From: Linanthus parryae
Lineage: Eukaryota; Streptophyta; Magnoliopsida; Ericales; Polemoniaceae
DNA: 64,000 nucleotides
Direction of reading: 5' to 3'
Assembly (NCBI GenBank): GCA_023055425.1
Contig: JALGPY010000008.1
Location: forward strand, 18,759,359-18,823,358
The notes beneath the pieces were generated by a model. It was not told where the DNA came from. It saw only the letters and a list, made by a program, of their open reading frames with translations, and did not search any database. Below are positions 23,857-36,095 of this stretch, piece after piece (the stretch's first letter is position 1; each line of letters begins with the position of its first letter). The translations under genes were made by a program, and so were the position numbers.

Positions 23857-24075
23857 ACGTAACAAGAGAAAACTTTTTGCAACGGCCAAAGAATCAGCAA
23901 GAAAAGATGTTGAAAGAGCATTCGGAATTTTTCAAGCTTGTATTGTGACAGCCATGCGATAACCCGAGGACTTGCCATATTTTGAAAGAATATTACAATG
24001 TCTTGTGCGAGTGTTCCCACGAGAACATCTTATCGAAAATGAACGGGACACATGAAGATTATTCTGAATATGATA
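23857..24075 (+). pseudogene. PIF/Harbinger transposase C-terminal fragment
   Basis: Reads KLFATAKESARKDVERAFG, matching the DDE_Tnp_4 (HARBI1-type) motif ESARKDVERAFG that holds the last catalytic acidic residue region, then IENERDT, a conserved tail motif. Stops and shifts are present and the N-terminal part is missing. Pack-MULE-type element 2 inserted directly upstream. Confidence 0.7.
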
Positions 24076-24471
24076 GAGCCGAAGAAGTTTTTGAAGAACC
24101 AGGATTGTTCAAAATATGTAGTTAATACAAATACTTAAATAAGGAGTATTATAAGAAAAAAATTTAGTTGATAAAAGTGATAAATATCCAGTCACACCTC
24201 TTTCCTTTGTAGATATTTTGAATTAGAACACAATACATTTTTTTGTCCATTTCAAATTGTTTGTAATAATACAATCCTCCGAAACAATAATTGAGGGGAT
24301 GTTTCTCTCTCTAGAAACTGGGTCATTGGACCTTGCCCTTCTCTAGCCGCTGTTTCCCTTTCCAAAACATCTCCCACTCCCCATACACATCTCCACTTCC
24401 CAAACCAATTTCATCTCCGATCCCAATCCAAACCACTTCACTGTTTTCCAGCTTCCAACAATTCTCTCACC

Positions 24472-26481
24472 ATGGCTCTACCTAATCGTCCCTCGGACTA
24501 TCTTTCAGTCCAATCCTCTTATCAACCCTCGTCATACCACCCAAACTTCATCCATCACAAGGAAGTTATTGAACTCCCTACACCTGATCTCCACAACTTC
24601 ATTCCAAAGAGAATGAAACTGGAAAAGTGTATCGTCGCTTTTTTCGTGGACTACATTGTTTGGGACAGCAAAACCATAGCTGTCGCAATGCAGAGATTCT
24701 GGAAGTTTGAAGGAAAAATCAGAGTCAAACTCATGAACGATCACATGTTTTTGTTGGAGCCGGAGAGTGAGGACGACCTGGAAGACCTTGTCAGAGGAAG
24801 CTCTTGGAATATCCTTGGGTCCTTTGTCATCATGAAGAGATGGACTCCGAATACAGTCTTTGACGACGACCATTTTGCGATGAACGAAATCTGGGTCGAC
24901 ATAAGGGGTATTCCTATGGAATACATCAACAATACCCTCATTCAAGATCTTGGGAGAGTGATTGGAGCAGTTGAGGATTACGAGATGGCGGACGAAGAAG
25001 TTGTCTGGCCAGCTTTAGATAACAATGATGATGAAGATGTGAACATGCAAGCCTTGCATGGGTATGTTGATGAGAGACATCTCGATAAGATGAGGGTTAA
25101 GGTGAAACTCAACATCTTTGAGACTCTAATTCCAGGTGTGAATTTTCAACTGGATAGCGGCGAAAGTATCACTGCTCTCTTCAGCTACTCGAAAGTCTTC
25201 CGAGTCTGCTATCGCTGTGGCAGTGTGGGACACTCGGAGAGTAAGTGTCGTCGCACTCTCACCAGTGCGTTTAACCGTTATAAGGATCGTATCGACAGAG
25301 CAAGGCAAGAAACAGGCTTCAATACGATCTCTTTTATTGATGAGCCGCTGTTCACAAGGGCGTTGAGAGGCATGACAAACTCAAACATCAATCGTACGAC
25401 AAGGATTCGGGTGGCATGGAACCGTCCCTTACGCCGTATCACTGAGCGAAAAGGAGATCACGGAGCTTGGTTCACCTTCTTCGAAAGAACAAACGCGAGA
25501 CCATCTCCCCCATGCCAATCCCGATCAACGACGATGTATCAATGATCAAACCTTCAGAGACTCTTTGAAGCGGTCGAGCGAGACTCTGCTAGGAGAAACG
25601 GAGACACTCCTGAAACTAACAATGTCAACCCTAACATGGAAGCAGGACCCTCAACAAGACCCCAGGTGGCACCGGCGGCAAATCATTCCAAGATTAAGGC
25701 TAGGTCTCATGAAACAAGTGAAGAGGAGAGAGAGGGTAAGAAAAAGAAAGTCATCGAAGGATTGTTTGGTGTTACATCATCATCCTCATCACCGTCATCG
25801 GACAAGGAATCGAGAAACGAATTCCCGTCGGCAAATTTTCGCTCGGCTAACATCCTTCAACTGAAATATGGGGTTGCTTTGATGAAATACGGTTGGAACG
25901 GGGATAATGTCGAAAATGGAGAGGAGGCTACAAGCCAGCCTAATTTCATCACCATCTCAGACTCTCAAACTGATAAACCTGATGAGGTCAAAGACAGTGC
26001 CGGAAACTTATGGCTCCGAGTCACCAGCGATGCAGAAAACACTGACGAGAACAGTGACGATGATCTCTCTCTCTCCTCCCCAAATGCCGGAAACAACAAC
26101 AACTTCAATGGTGATTTCATGTCCGAGGCAATCAAGCTCATTAGGAGCAAGATGAAGGGTGGGGAGGCTGAAGGAGGCATTAACACTACGCCGGCGTCCA
26201 TGGAGTTTGCTGATGGGGACGATCGTGCCGGCGGCGAGAAGGTGGGAAACCCAAACACCAGCAGCGCGTGCGAGCGTGGGGGGACCTCGGAAACTGCAGC
26301 AAATCCAAAACGTGCTGGACCAGCAAGCAACCACACTGCCAAGCGCCGTCGCATCTCTGACGCCTCAGTGAACGGTACTATTGATCAGTTATCTCTCTCT
26401 TTTCATACTATCGATGCTAGGGTTGATTTTTTTAATATTTATCCCTCTGTGATGGTTAGGATAAAGTGTGATTTAGATTAA
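24472..26481 (+). pseudogene. LINE ORF1 (DUF4283 + zinc knuckle), one nonsense codon
   Basis: RNA-binding ORF1 protein of plant L1-type LINEs. From ATG 24472 it shows a DUF4283-type region (FWKFEGKIRVKLMNDHMFLL; WIDIRGIP-like WVDIRGIPMEYINN), then a zinc knuckle CYRCGSVGHSESKC (about residues 244-257), then an acidic/serine-rich tail. An in-frame TGA at 25543-25545 divides it; the same frame reopens at once and runs to 26481. A CpG C-to-T change would explain the TGA. Further coding-like sequence (27102-27353) after a 16-C run may be a displaced part of the tail. Confidence 0.85.
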
Positions 26482-27231
26482 TTTAACCAAGATTATGCAT
26501 ATCCCTTCACTCAACTATCTCTTCTCTTTTTTGCTTATTGGGCTTTTAAAAAAAGAAAGATGCCTTTTCGTGATAAACTAAACAAAACTGACATGCATGT
26601 GCTTTATCATCTAATTTTTAATTTGTTCATGTTTAACTTTGGCCCCACGGACGTGTACTTCTCTTCCTTGCTCCCCGTGCACTTATTTTTTTATAGATTT
26701 TTTATCTCCTTCTCCTCCACTACTTTCAAAACCGTGTGTGACAAAAAATTTAAGTGGGCCTCTATTAATCTCTCTGGTACATGTTCTTATGTTGGGCTTC
26801 TCAATAATTTTAAAAATTTATTGGGTCACAAACCTACTCTTCCTTTCGGGTTCCTCCACCCAACCTTTCACTCAAGTCCCACGAACGGACTTAACCTCAA
26901 ACCACCCAACCTTTTGTCACAGCCCAGTGGACGGGTGAATATGGGAAACTGGACTTCAAAATTTTTATCTAAGCCCACTCTCAAAATCCCCCTCCTAGCC
27001 CATCGGCTGACCCAAACCCGTCCAATACCTCTTGCGGGCTGAAACGCAAATTACATCCAACCCCCAATCCGTATCATAAATCAGTCAAAAGGATTGAATT
27101 TATGCATTGTGTCCTTGGTTGTTTTCCCACGGTCGCCAAACCTTCAATCCCTTGTAAAGGGAGAGGACCGAGCAATCACTATGGTTTTGACGATGAATTC
27201 CGTGCTCTCCTTGCCAAAGAAGACCTTGATT

Positions 27232-27247
27232 CCCCCCCCCCCCCCCC
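27232..27247 (+). repeat. Poly(C) run in the LINE
   Basis: Sixteen consecutive C between ORF1 and ORF2. It shifts the frame of a proline-coding stretch, so length slippage may have damaged ORF1's C-terminus. Confidence 0.9.
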
Positions 27248-27453
27248 ATCAACTCCCAAACATGGTACGGGAATCCTTGGCGCCAAAAGATGTTTCAGCG
27301 GTATGGAGAGTGATCAATCTCCGGTGTCTTCTATCAAAAAGATGAAGGCTTAACCTACTGGTCCCTCCAGGGACAAGAATCATAACCTTAAAGGTACACT
27401 TTCTTCCCTCTCAAAGGTTTCCGTGGTTGTCCTGGAACAACCACGGCGGTCGC

Positions 27454-30400
27454 CATGATCGTTGGTAGCTGGAACTGCGAGGTCTTGGTCATCCTCTGGC
27501 AGTTCATTCAGCTCATAAACTTACTTACAATCACAAGCTGTCTATTCTTCTGAAACTAAATGCTCTATGACTGAAAGTAGTGTTCTTCTTAAATCTTGGG
27601 GTTATGATTCTACCTGTGGGGTTAATTCTATGGGTCTTGCGGGTGGTCTTTGTCTTGGATGGAAAAATAATGTTACTGTCCACCCTATGATTGCAACAAA
27701 TAATCTCATCCTCTGTAATGTCTCTTGTGATGTCGGTTCTTTCTATCGGGCTTGTATTTATGGCTCCCCATATAACGAGCAAAGAAAGGACACTTGGAAT
27801 GACATTGAATCCCACCTTGTCAATCTTAATGGCCCACTTCTTTGTATAGGTGACTTTAATCAGGTTCTGCATCCTTCTGACAAATGGAGTTGCAAGAATC
27901 GATGGATCCCTGGCATTAAAGATTTCCGATCATTCCTTGGAAACCTTAATCTATCGGAAATTCGTTTTCAGGGCTCTCGTTTCACATGGACTAACAATAG
28001 ACCCTATCCTTTCACAACCTTTGAGAGATTGGACAGGGGTTTTCATAACTCTGAATGGGGCCTCAAATTCCAGGGCTCCTTCCTTCACAACCTCCCAATT
28101 ATGGGCTCGGACCATGGCCCGTATCTTTCATATTGGCAACTCACGCAGGCCGAAAACCAGACGCTTTCACTTCGAGGCCTTCTGGCTTCTTTATCCCGAA
28201 TGTAAAAACATTATTCAATCAACTTGGCAAGACCGCGTCTTTGGTTCGTCCGCCTTCAAATTCGCCGCAAAATGTAAAGCCCTGAAGGTCAATCTTAATG
28301 CTTGGAAGAAGAAAGGGGTTGGATCGCTTAATCAAAGGATTAATGCAGTCCAAAACAAGCTTGAGAATATCCAATCCTCTCTTGATTCCCCTAGCTCTAT
28401 CACCATTGAGAATAATCTCAGGCAGGAGCTTAAAGATCTTCTCTCACAAGAAGAGACCCTCTGGGCTCAACGTGCCAAAATTAAATGGCTAAGGGAAGGG
28501 GATAGGAACACCCGCTTCTTCCACAAGACTTGTAAGAAGAGAATTGTCAGAAATAGGATCGAGGGTTTGAAGGATCCGTCGGGAAACTGGATTAACGATC
28601 CCGTAAAACTTTCAAATCTTATTTCTGATCACTTTGCATCCATCTATCTCAAAGCCCCTGCTATTAACAAGGCTGACATTGATGACTGGGATGGATGGAA
28701 CCTCAACTTCCCGGTCCTGGATGCTCAAGGAATCAGCCTCCTGAATCAGCCTATCTCTTCTGAGGAGATTAAAGATGCAGTCTTCTCCATTGGTCCTTAC
28801 AAATCTCCTGGCCCAGATGGTCTCCCAGGGATTTTCTTCCACAAAAACTGGGACATTGTAGGGAACTCCATTGAGGAAGTTGTAAGATCTTTCTTCCATA
28901 ATGGGTATCTTCTTAAGGAATTTAATTATTCCTTTCTTGCCCTTATCCCTAAAACCCATAATCTGGTGTATCCCAGTGATCTTAGACCAATTAGTCTTTG
29001 TACTACAATGTACAAGATCATCTCCAAAGTCCTTGCGAACAGGATCAAGAAGATCCTGCCCTCTGTTATTTCGGAGCAGCAAAATACTTTTGTTCCGGGG
29101 TGCCTTATTTCTGATAGTACCCTTCTTGCCAATGATTTTTTTGGTAAAATCAGAAATTCTAATAGTGGAAATAACCATCTGGGTGCCCTCAAGCTTGACA
29201 TGAGCAAGGCATTTGATTGGGCTAACTGGTACTTCCTGGAAAAAGTCCTCAGGAGGATGGTGTTCCCGTCTAACTGGGTAGACCATATCATGCAATGTGT
29301 CACTACGGTCTCTTTTTCTGCCCTCGTCAATGGTCAACCTGGCAAAAGAATCTTCCCAAAAGCAGGTCTTAGACAAGGGGACCCTCTCTCCCCTTATCTC
29401 TTCATTATATACCTTGAAGCTCTTTCGGTCTATCTAACCAATCTTAACATCTCGGGAGAGTGCCCGGGAATCAATCTCAGCAGAGGCGGTCCTAAGCTTT
29501 CACATCTCTTCTTTGCGGACGATTGCCTCATTTTCTTTCAACCCACCCTCTCCACATGTGCGGCCCTCAGCACAACTCTGGATAATTTCTGTAAGGTTTC
29601 CGGACAACATAAATAAAAATAAATCGTCTCTCACCCTCAGCCCAAATACTCCCGAGGATCTTGGGTCTATTTTTGGTTCTTTCCTGGAAGTGAATATTGA
29701 AAGATCAAACTCTTCTTATCTTGGCCTCCCCATTGCACTTGGTGGAAAAATGAAATACATCTTCAGATTCACCAGAGATGCGGTCTCTACTAGGTTAGAA
29801 GGATGGAAAGGGAAATATCTGAATGAAGCGGGGATATTAACTCTTGCTAAAACCGTCCTCTCGGCCCTCCCCGCTTATGTCTGCTCTTCCTTCAAACTTC
29901 CAATCACCCTCAATAAAGAGATCTCAAGCCAAATTGAGAATTTTTGGAGGAACCCGGAAAAGAGAACTCTTACTCTTATTCCTTCTGACATACTCAATCT
30001 TTCTAAATCTAGAGGCGGTCTCGGGCTTAGAAACATCAACTGGATGAACCAAGCCTTATTGGCAAACAAGGCTTGGAGGATTCTTAAACAGCCTAACCTG
30101 CTTGTTTCCAAGATTCTCCTTCACAGATATTGCAGGAAAAAATCTTTTTTGGAATGCGGTAGCCACAGTAATGCTTCTTGGGCCTGGAAAAGCGTCCTTT
30201 ATGGCCGTGATCTTATCAAGAAAGGATGCAGATGGCAAATAGGGAGTGGTTCTCAAGTGAGTATCTGGCATGATAAATGGATACCAGGCCTGAAAGAACC
30301 ACTCTCAGTAACTCTTAGCCAACGCCACTCCAACCCAACTGCCAGGGTCAATGATTGGATCGAGACGGTGGATAATAAGCAGACGTGGAAGGAAAACACT

Positions 30401-31506
30401 ATCCGGTCACATGTTCTGGATTTCATTGCTTTCAAAATTCTCAGTATCCAACTTCCGGACAACCCGAGAGAAGACAAGATAATATGGCCCTTCACAAGAA
30501 ATGGTGCTTATACCACAAGGTCGGGATACAATTTACTTAATGAGGAGAACAACGTCCACTTTCTTCCTGCTGGCCAATTCCTGCTAGATCAATGGCCTAT
30601 GATGACTCATGGAAACTGGGGGAAAATTTGGAGTCTCAAGATCCCAGAAAAATGGAAGTCTTTTTTCTGGAAATGTGCTCATCTTAAGCTCCCAACCAAG
30701 TCCCTCCTCTGTCAACGTCTCAATCTTACCTCAAACAACTGCCCCATTTGTAACGGAAATGAGGAAACCCTTGAACACCTTTTCTTCCAATGCCCAGGGG
30801 TCGTTCCTTTATGGGGTAATACGGACTCTATTCGGAGGAATGGAACCTCTTTTCAAGATACTCTTTGGGATTTCATTCTCACAAATAATTCCAAAGCTAT
30901 TCACACACTTTGGAGTATCTGGAGAGGAAGATGTGGTCTTGTATTCAGCAATAAACCCTTCTCTACCTTAGCTATCCGGGCTACTATGAATCAGGAACAA
31001 CTTCTCCTCATGACACCTGACCCTTCTACATCCCAACCTCCTCCTGCACATCACCACCCGAGCACTATCGTGGTTATGGATTGCTGTGACGATTACTTTC
31101 GGAACAATCCAAAGGACATATTCGTGGATGGCGCTTGGAAAGCAAGCTCCTTCTACTCTGGTATTGGCATCCATACCATGGGTGCGATGGCAAGTCTTGG
31201 ACCATTGGAAAAAAGTGTGTGGCCTCAAGCGCACAACAAGCTGAACTTTTAGCTGTGGAACATGCTGTGAACTTTGCGCGTCATCATAACATTTTGTCTA
31301 TTAACATCTTTTCTGACTGTGCTTCTATTTTACCGATTATCCAGGGATCCACCAGCCCTCCCGTTCAGGATGAGCCGGTGATTGGTCGTGTTCGCGAGGG
31401 TGTGAAGCTTTTGAAGTTCTGTAGCATTACCAAGGTTCAGAGGCATCAGGTTGCTTTAGCTCATAAGGCGGCCAAATGTTCCCAGATCGATAACCATCCT
31501 ATGTGA
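27454..31506 (+). pseudogene. LINE ORF2: endonuclease, reverse transcriptase, RNase H (frameshifted)
   Basis: Starts near ATG 27454 (MIVGSWNC) with shifts at about 27473 and 27548. Endonuclease motifs GDFNQVLHPSDKW and MGSDHGPY (27567-28205). After a shift near 28100-28200 comes reverse transcriptase to 29616: LRPISLCTTMYKIISKVLAN, LKLDMSKAFD, GLRQGDPLSPYLF, and the catalytic FADDCLIF. A shift near 29600 leads to the RT tail and zinc-binding domain (CPICNGNEETLEHLFFQCP, about 30740-30800). A last shift near 31150-31180 splits the RNase H domain (FVDGAWK; AQQAELLAVEHA; FSDCASIL). Catalytic residues persist but no single frame is intact. Confidence 0.9.
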
Positions 31507-31709
31507 TTGTTGCTCGTGGTAGTTTGTAGTAGGTTCTTATCCTTTTGTCTTTTGTTGTCGTAGTTTGTAGTAGGTTTCCTCTTTGGTTGTTATGTACTGT
31601 TGAGTCCTTTCAGTTTGCTTTCTCTTGTAGGTTGCTTTTGGGATGGTCTCTCGTTTCTATGAATGATGACATCTTTCAGCAAAAAAAAAAAAAACACAAT
31701 ACATTTTTT

Positions 31710-32533
31710 AGGAATCTATCGTCATGATAGAACGGTATAACCCCGCATGTTATTAAAATTTGGACTCCCAATCTGTAAAAAGTGAGGGGCATAAAACTTG
31801 ACCCACTATTACAGTAATACCTTAAGGTCGAAAGAGACTTAAGGTCTAAAAAGAAAAGAATGTCCTTAACATGCACGATAGTACATAAGTAAGATCTAGG
31901 ACATCCGTCTATATATAGACTAATAACAGCAAGCGCAGCTCTAAGAACACATTACTTGCAAAACTTGTTCACATCCGCCTAAATATCTTGTGGATGGACT
32001 CCGAAGCGATTCAATATATATAGACTAAGAAATGCCACCAAGGTTTTGGGCTTAGACATTTCAATGTCCAAGTCTTGATAAGCTCACACAATAAAACAAA
32101 ACTCTGAAAACTTCAGAATGTTCAGAATTTCATTACATCAAACATACACCACATCACCCATAAAATACACTTGTCTAGACGAACTTTTAACTTCGCTACC
32201 ATTTATTTGACCATCGCATTTTCCTTCTCTTGCTGAACAGGAAATTTACGTTACAACCCAGACATCACGGCAAAGCAATATAAATAGCCCGAGTGTTAGG
32301 ATTTCAATATGCGAGAGATAAGAGAGAGCAAGAACAACAACAATAAGATCAAGAACACAAGAATTATGTTGTTCACTAGTTTTGAGACTAGCTACATCCA
32401 CGGCCAAACCAAACCAGTTATTGATGAGAAGTCAAACCAATTACAAGCACCCTATTAGCAACTATTTATACAAGTACAAAAGCCAAAGTAATGTCCAAAC
32501 CTAATTTGAGTCAAACAAGGAATTAATCCGTCC
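31710..32533. other. No gene seen
   Basis: AT-rich sequence between the LINE and an LTR element. A and G-rich leader-like stretch near 32310-32370 but no motif or frame that can be assigned. Confidence 0.45.
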
Positions 32534-33000
32534 TGTTGGGTTGTTTGACTTGCAATCAAAGTAGGCAAGTTTGGATGGGCATGCCAACGTTGTTTTTTTA
32601 TAGTTTTGATAATGTTTGGTTAAGGAAAGGAGAATAATTGTGGGCTGCATGTGACATCTTCCTAGTAGTATAACTAAAGGCTATGTCTTTGTTTAGTAGT
32701 AACACACCAATCACTAGTGCTTTGAGAGAATTTTTGTAGTGTGTGTCCGTGGTGTAATGGGTGTTATTTGGGTGGCCGCCGTGGCCGTTCTGGCCACGAC
32801 GTGCATTGTAATCGGGTTCTCTTCTCAATAAAATATCTGGTTCTGCCCGTGAATTAGCTAGCGGGTTCGTTACGAATTCGTTAGTGAACCGCGTTAAATA
32901 TCCGCCTCGTTCTTCTTTTTCTTTCGTCGTTCTTGCTCGAATACCCCCAGGTTATAATAAACTGGTAACAAAGCTCTGAAACAGGAGTTCTGTTACAACA
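32534..33000 (+). repeat. Left LTR (467 bp)
   Basis: TG...CA ends; matches 34094-34560 with scattered substitutions. Confidence 0.93.
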
Positions 33001-33003
33001 AAC

Positions 33004-33058
33004 TGGTATCAGAGCCAGGTCAGGGGATCACCAGTTTTAACAAACTGGTATCAGAGCC
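33004..33058 (+). other. Tandemly duplicated primer-binding site
   Basis: TGGTATCAGAGCC (initiator tRNA-Met complement) occurs at 33004-33016 and again at 33046-33058, each within AACTGG...CCAGG context. Normal elements have one. Confidence 0.85.
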
Positions 33059-34093
33059 AGGGTTCCAAGATCCGGGTGGAGCAAAGAGCTAGGCTTTCAC
33101 GTTTTGGTGGAACTCAAAGCTAGGGTTTCACGATTCAGGTGGAGCAGGCTATCGGGAGGTTGGGTTTCGAGATTCCGCCAAGAGCGATGTCTGGTTTGGT
33201 GATCAAGATCGATTTGTTCGTGAGAGGGAAGCAGGTACACCCACCATCTGAAGCCCCGTGGAGGGGGCTATCCGGGCTCCTGTCGGAGCAATCTGGCACG
33301 CATCTAATTAGGCGTGCAAGGGATCTGGCAAATCCAGCACGCATTCTGTACTGGGGCGAATCTCGCGGTTCACGCACATTTGGCGTTCTGGCGATTGACG
33401 TTCAGACGCAACCTGGCTCCCGGCGTGGAGCATCTGGCGTGTGAATTAATTCTGGTTCTGGCTCATGCATTGTAGGAACTCGCTGGAGTTGGAGCAACTA
33501 CATGGAGCATCTGGCGCGTGAGATTTCTGGCACGCGCATCTGGTCCTGGTTCTAGCGCGCATTATGCACGAGTTTGTTCTGGCGTGCATCTAGTTTTGGG
33601 GCGTGTACCATGACACGCATTGAGCTCGCATCTGGCGCGATATGTTCTGGCGAGCATTTGGCGCATCTGAGGCATACGAGGCACATCAGGCACGACGAAT
33701 TTGTTTGGGCACTTTTGATTTGGTGCATCGGGTCTGGTAAGTAATCACATTTGGGCACTTGTCGTGGTGCATCTGTCTGGCGCAATTGGGCGCATCTGGA
33801 ATGCATTCGGTCCTGCTTTCTCAGTGAATGTATTCGAGTCTGGTTCTGGGTGGAGCACTTGTTTCTGTTTCGTGAAGTGCAACCACATTAGGCGCATTCG
33901 TTGCATGAACGCATGGTAGTTGGAGCAACGATTTGGCGATTCGGATTTCGCATACAGCTGCGGAACATCTGTTTGGGGAGGCATGCTCGTTTCAGGTTCT
34001 GGGAGACGCATCCGGTTCAGGTTTGAGAAGAGATGCATCAGGTTCCAGTTTCGATTTCGGGTTGCTGAAATGATTCAAGTCAATGTGGAGATT

Positions 34094-34560
34094 TGTTGGG
34101 TTGTTTAACTTGCAATCAAAGTAGGCAAGTTTGGATGGGCAGGCCAACGTTGTTTTTTTTATAGTTTTGGTAATGTTTGGTTAAGGAAAGGAGAATAATT
34201 GTGGGCTGCATGTGACATCTTCCTAGTAGTATAAATAAAGGCTATGCCTTTGTTTAGTAGTAACACACCGATCAGTAGTGCTTTGAGAGAATTTTGTAGT
34301 GTGTGTCCGTGGTGTACTGGGTGTTATTCGGGTGGCTGCCGTGGCCGTTCTGGCCACGACGTGCATTGTAATCGGGTTCTCTTATCAATAAAATATCTGG
34401 TTCTGCCCGTGGATTAGCTAGCGGGTTTGTTACGAATTCGTTAATGAACCGCGTTAAATATCTGTCTCGTTCTTGTTTTTCTTTCTTCGTTCTTGCTCGA
34501 ATACCCCCAGGTCATAACAAACTGGTAACAGAGCTCTGAAACAGGAGTTCTGTTACAACA
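34094..34560 (+). repeat. Right LTR (467 bp)
   Basis: Matches the left LTR; preceded by a weak purine tract (GTGGAGA) and followed by the duplication CGTCC. Confidence 0.93.
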
Positions 34561-34665
34561 CGTCCAAAATTTGTTTCCTAACCCAATAAAGACACTGCTA
34601 ATTATGTTAGTCAAAGTAGACTCCTACAAGAAATCAAAGAGATTCATTGCTACCAAAGAATATTG

Positions 34666-35623
34666 TGTTAGAAATGGATAGTTAAATCCATGGAGAAATG
34701 GGAGCAAGCTTGGTAGCTTGAAGAAGCTTGAAACCAAGATGGTATTTAATCCCACATTGGTACTCAAAAGGTGGGTAGGTGGCTTTATATGGTTTCACAC
34801 ACATGTGTAGGGTATAACTACTAAGGTGTGTGGAGGACCATGGGTGTTCTTGTGTGCCTCGCGCACACACAAGCGCGCCGCCGCCTCGACACGACTCGAA
34901 GGGCAATTTGGGCGAAATGTCTCGACTGTCCCTTACACACCAGTTTAATTTTTAATTAATGGGTGTTTTAGTAATGGAATCAAAACGGGTTTTGACCGGA
35001 TTAATTAGGACATAGGCCTAGTTTGGCAAAGATAGATTATTGGATAGATTATTGACTGTGTGGTTGAGATGAGGAGAGAGAGACAAAAACACTTCATCTC
35101 AACCACTCATTTAATAATCTATCTAATAATCTATCTTTGCCAAACTAAGCCATAATGACATCAGTTTTCCATCTGTTTTTAAATGGTGGAAAACGATTTT
35201 GATGTTATTCGATTGTCTGTACGATTGCTTCTGACTTCTTTCTCACTCTTAAAAATCCGATCTGCTCGTGCGTTCTTGGCGAACTGAGGTGTTAATCGTC
35301 GTTGATCTTCGGCGTTGCTTTGACAAAGAAGACGGAGCTGTTTTATCCTGGAAGGGTCATCGCCGGCGTCCCAACACATCGTAAGTGGGGGCGATTAACT
35401 CTTCAAGAACAGTCAGGCCTTCTCGCAAGACCTGACGACTCAGCTGATTTTTCCAAATATTATTATAGCGTGGATTAGAGGTATGTCTAATCTGCTTTAT
35501 TTTAATCAGTTTTTAATATGTGTACTGTTTACCTTCATTTTTGTTACCTGTGTTTCTCGGTCCATGTATTGTTAAATAAATTGGCATGTCTAAAATTGAT
35601 AATTTTAGTGTTTAGATCCAACA
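34666..35623. mobile_element. Solo LTR (probably Ty1/copia)
   Basis: Begins TGTTAGAAATGG, ends AGATCCAACA, and is flanked by a perfect 5-bp duplication TATTG (34661-34665; 35624-35628). 958 bp with no internal domain, as left by recombination between two LTRs. The terminal style is typical of plant copia LTRs. A small MITE is nested at 35015-35151. Confidence 0.85.
35015..35151. mobile_element. Small MITE nested in the solo LTR
   Basis: 137 bp, almost entirely palindromic: GGCCTAGTTTGGCAAAGATA at the left and, on the other strand, GGCTTAGTTTGGCAAAGATA at the right. Flanked by ATA on both sides, so a 3-bp duplication is possible. Family not assigned. Confidence 0.8.
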
Positions 35624-36095
35624 TATTGTTTGAGTCAACAAAAAAAACCCAACACTGAGTGTGATGCGTTACAACCCAGGCTATACGCATCGACATGAAT
35701 GCGTATATTATTCATTTATTCCTCAGATTTCAAGTTGCTACAATCTTTGCTTAATCTGTCTTTAGTGGACTATAGTACGGAGCAGAACATTCTTTTGTAA
35801 CTCCAATCTCCAACATGTTCTCTTATGGCATTACATATCACAGCTATCAGGGTCGGATTTGGAATTCGAAGTCAATGGAGTCTATATTTTAAAAATACAA
35901 TATTGTGAAATGAAGTCAATGGAGTCTATATTTGGATTTAAATTGTAATTTCAAAAACATTGAGTAGGGGCTACTATAGTCCCCACACTTAAAAAAAACC
36001 TAACCCTAATCGTGATATATATCACGAACCAGTCAGTCAGATTCCCAAGCCTTTCCTCGATTGCTCTCTGAACCCTAATTCTCTCTCTCTCTCCA

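Larger units (their letters stand above)
24244..31692 (+). mobile_element. Nearly full-length L1-type LINE
   Basis: About 7.4 kb with ORF1, endonuclease, reverse transcriptase, RT-tail zinc-binding and RNase H domains in order, ending in a poly(A) tail (about 31681-31694). A 17-bp duplication AACACAATACATTTTTT flanks it (24227-24243 and 31693-31709; the A-run edge is ambiguous). A few stops and frameshifts make it inactive, but the small number suggests fairly recent insertion. Confidence 0.93.
32534..34560 (+). mobile_element. Non-coding LTR retrotransposon (small LARD/TRIM-like)
   Basis: Two 467-bp LTRs (32534-33000; 34094-34560) start TGTTGGGTTGTTT and end TCTGTTACAACA; the insertion is flanked by the 5-bp duplication CGTCC (32529-32533; 34561-34565). 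The 1.1-kb interior lacks any gag or pol motif and is built of diverged CTGGCGCGCATCTGG-like repeats. The LTRs differ at a number of positions, so it is older than the element at 7117. It would depend on a helper. Confidence 0.93.

Noticed and set aside
33139..33806. Open frames in the interior of the 32534 LTR element
   Set aside because: Products of the GC-rich repeat modules; no gag or pol motif on either strand.
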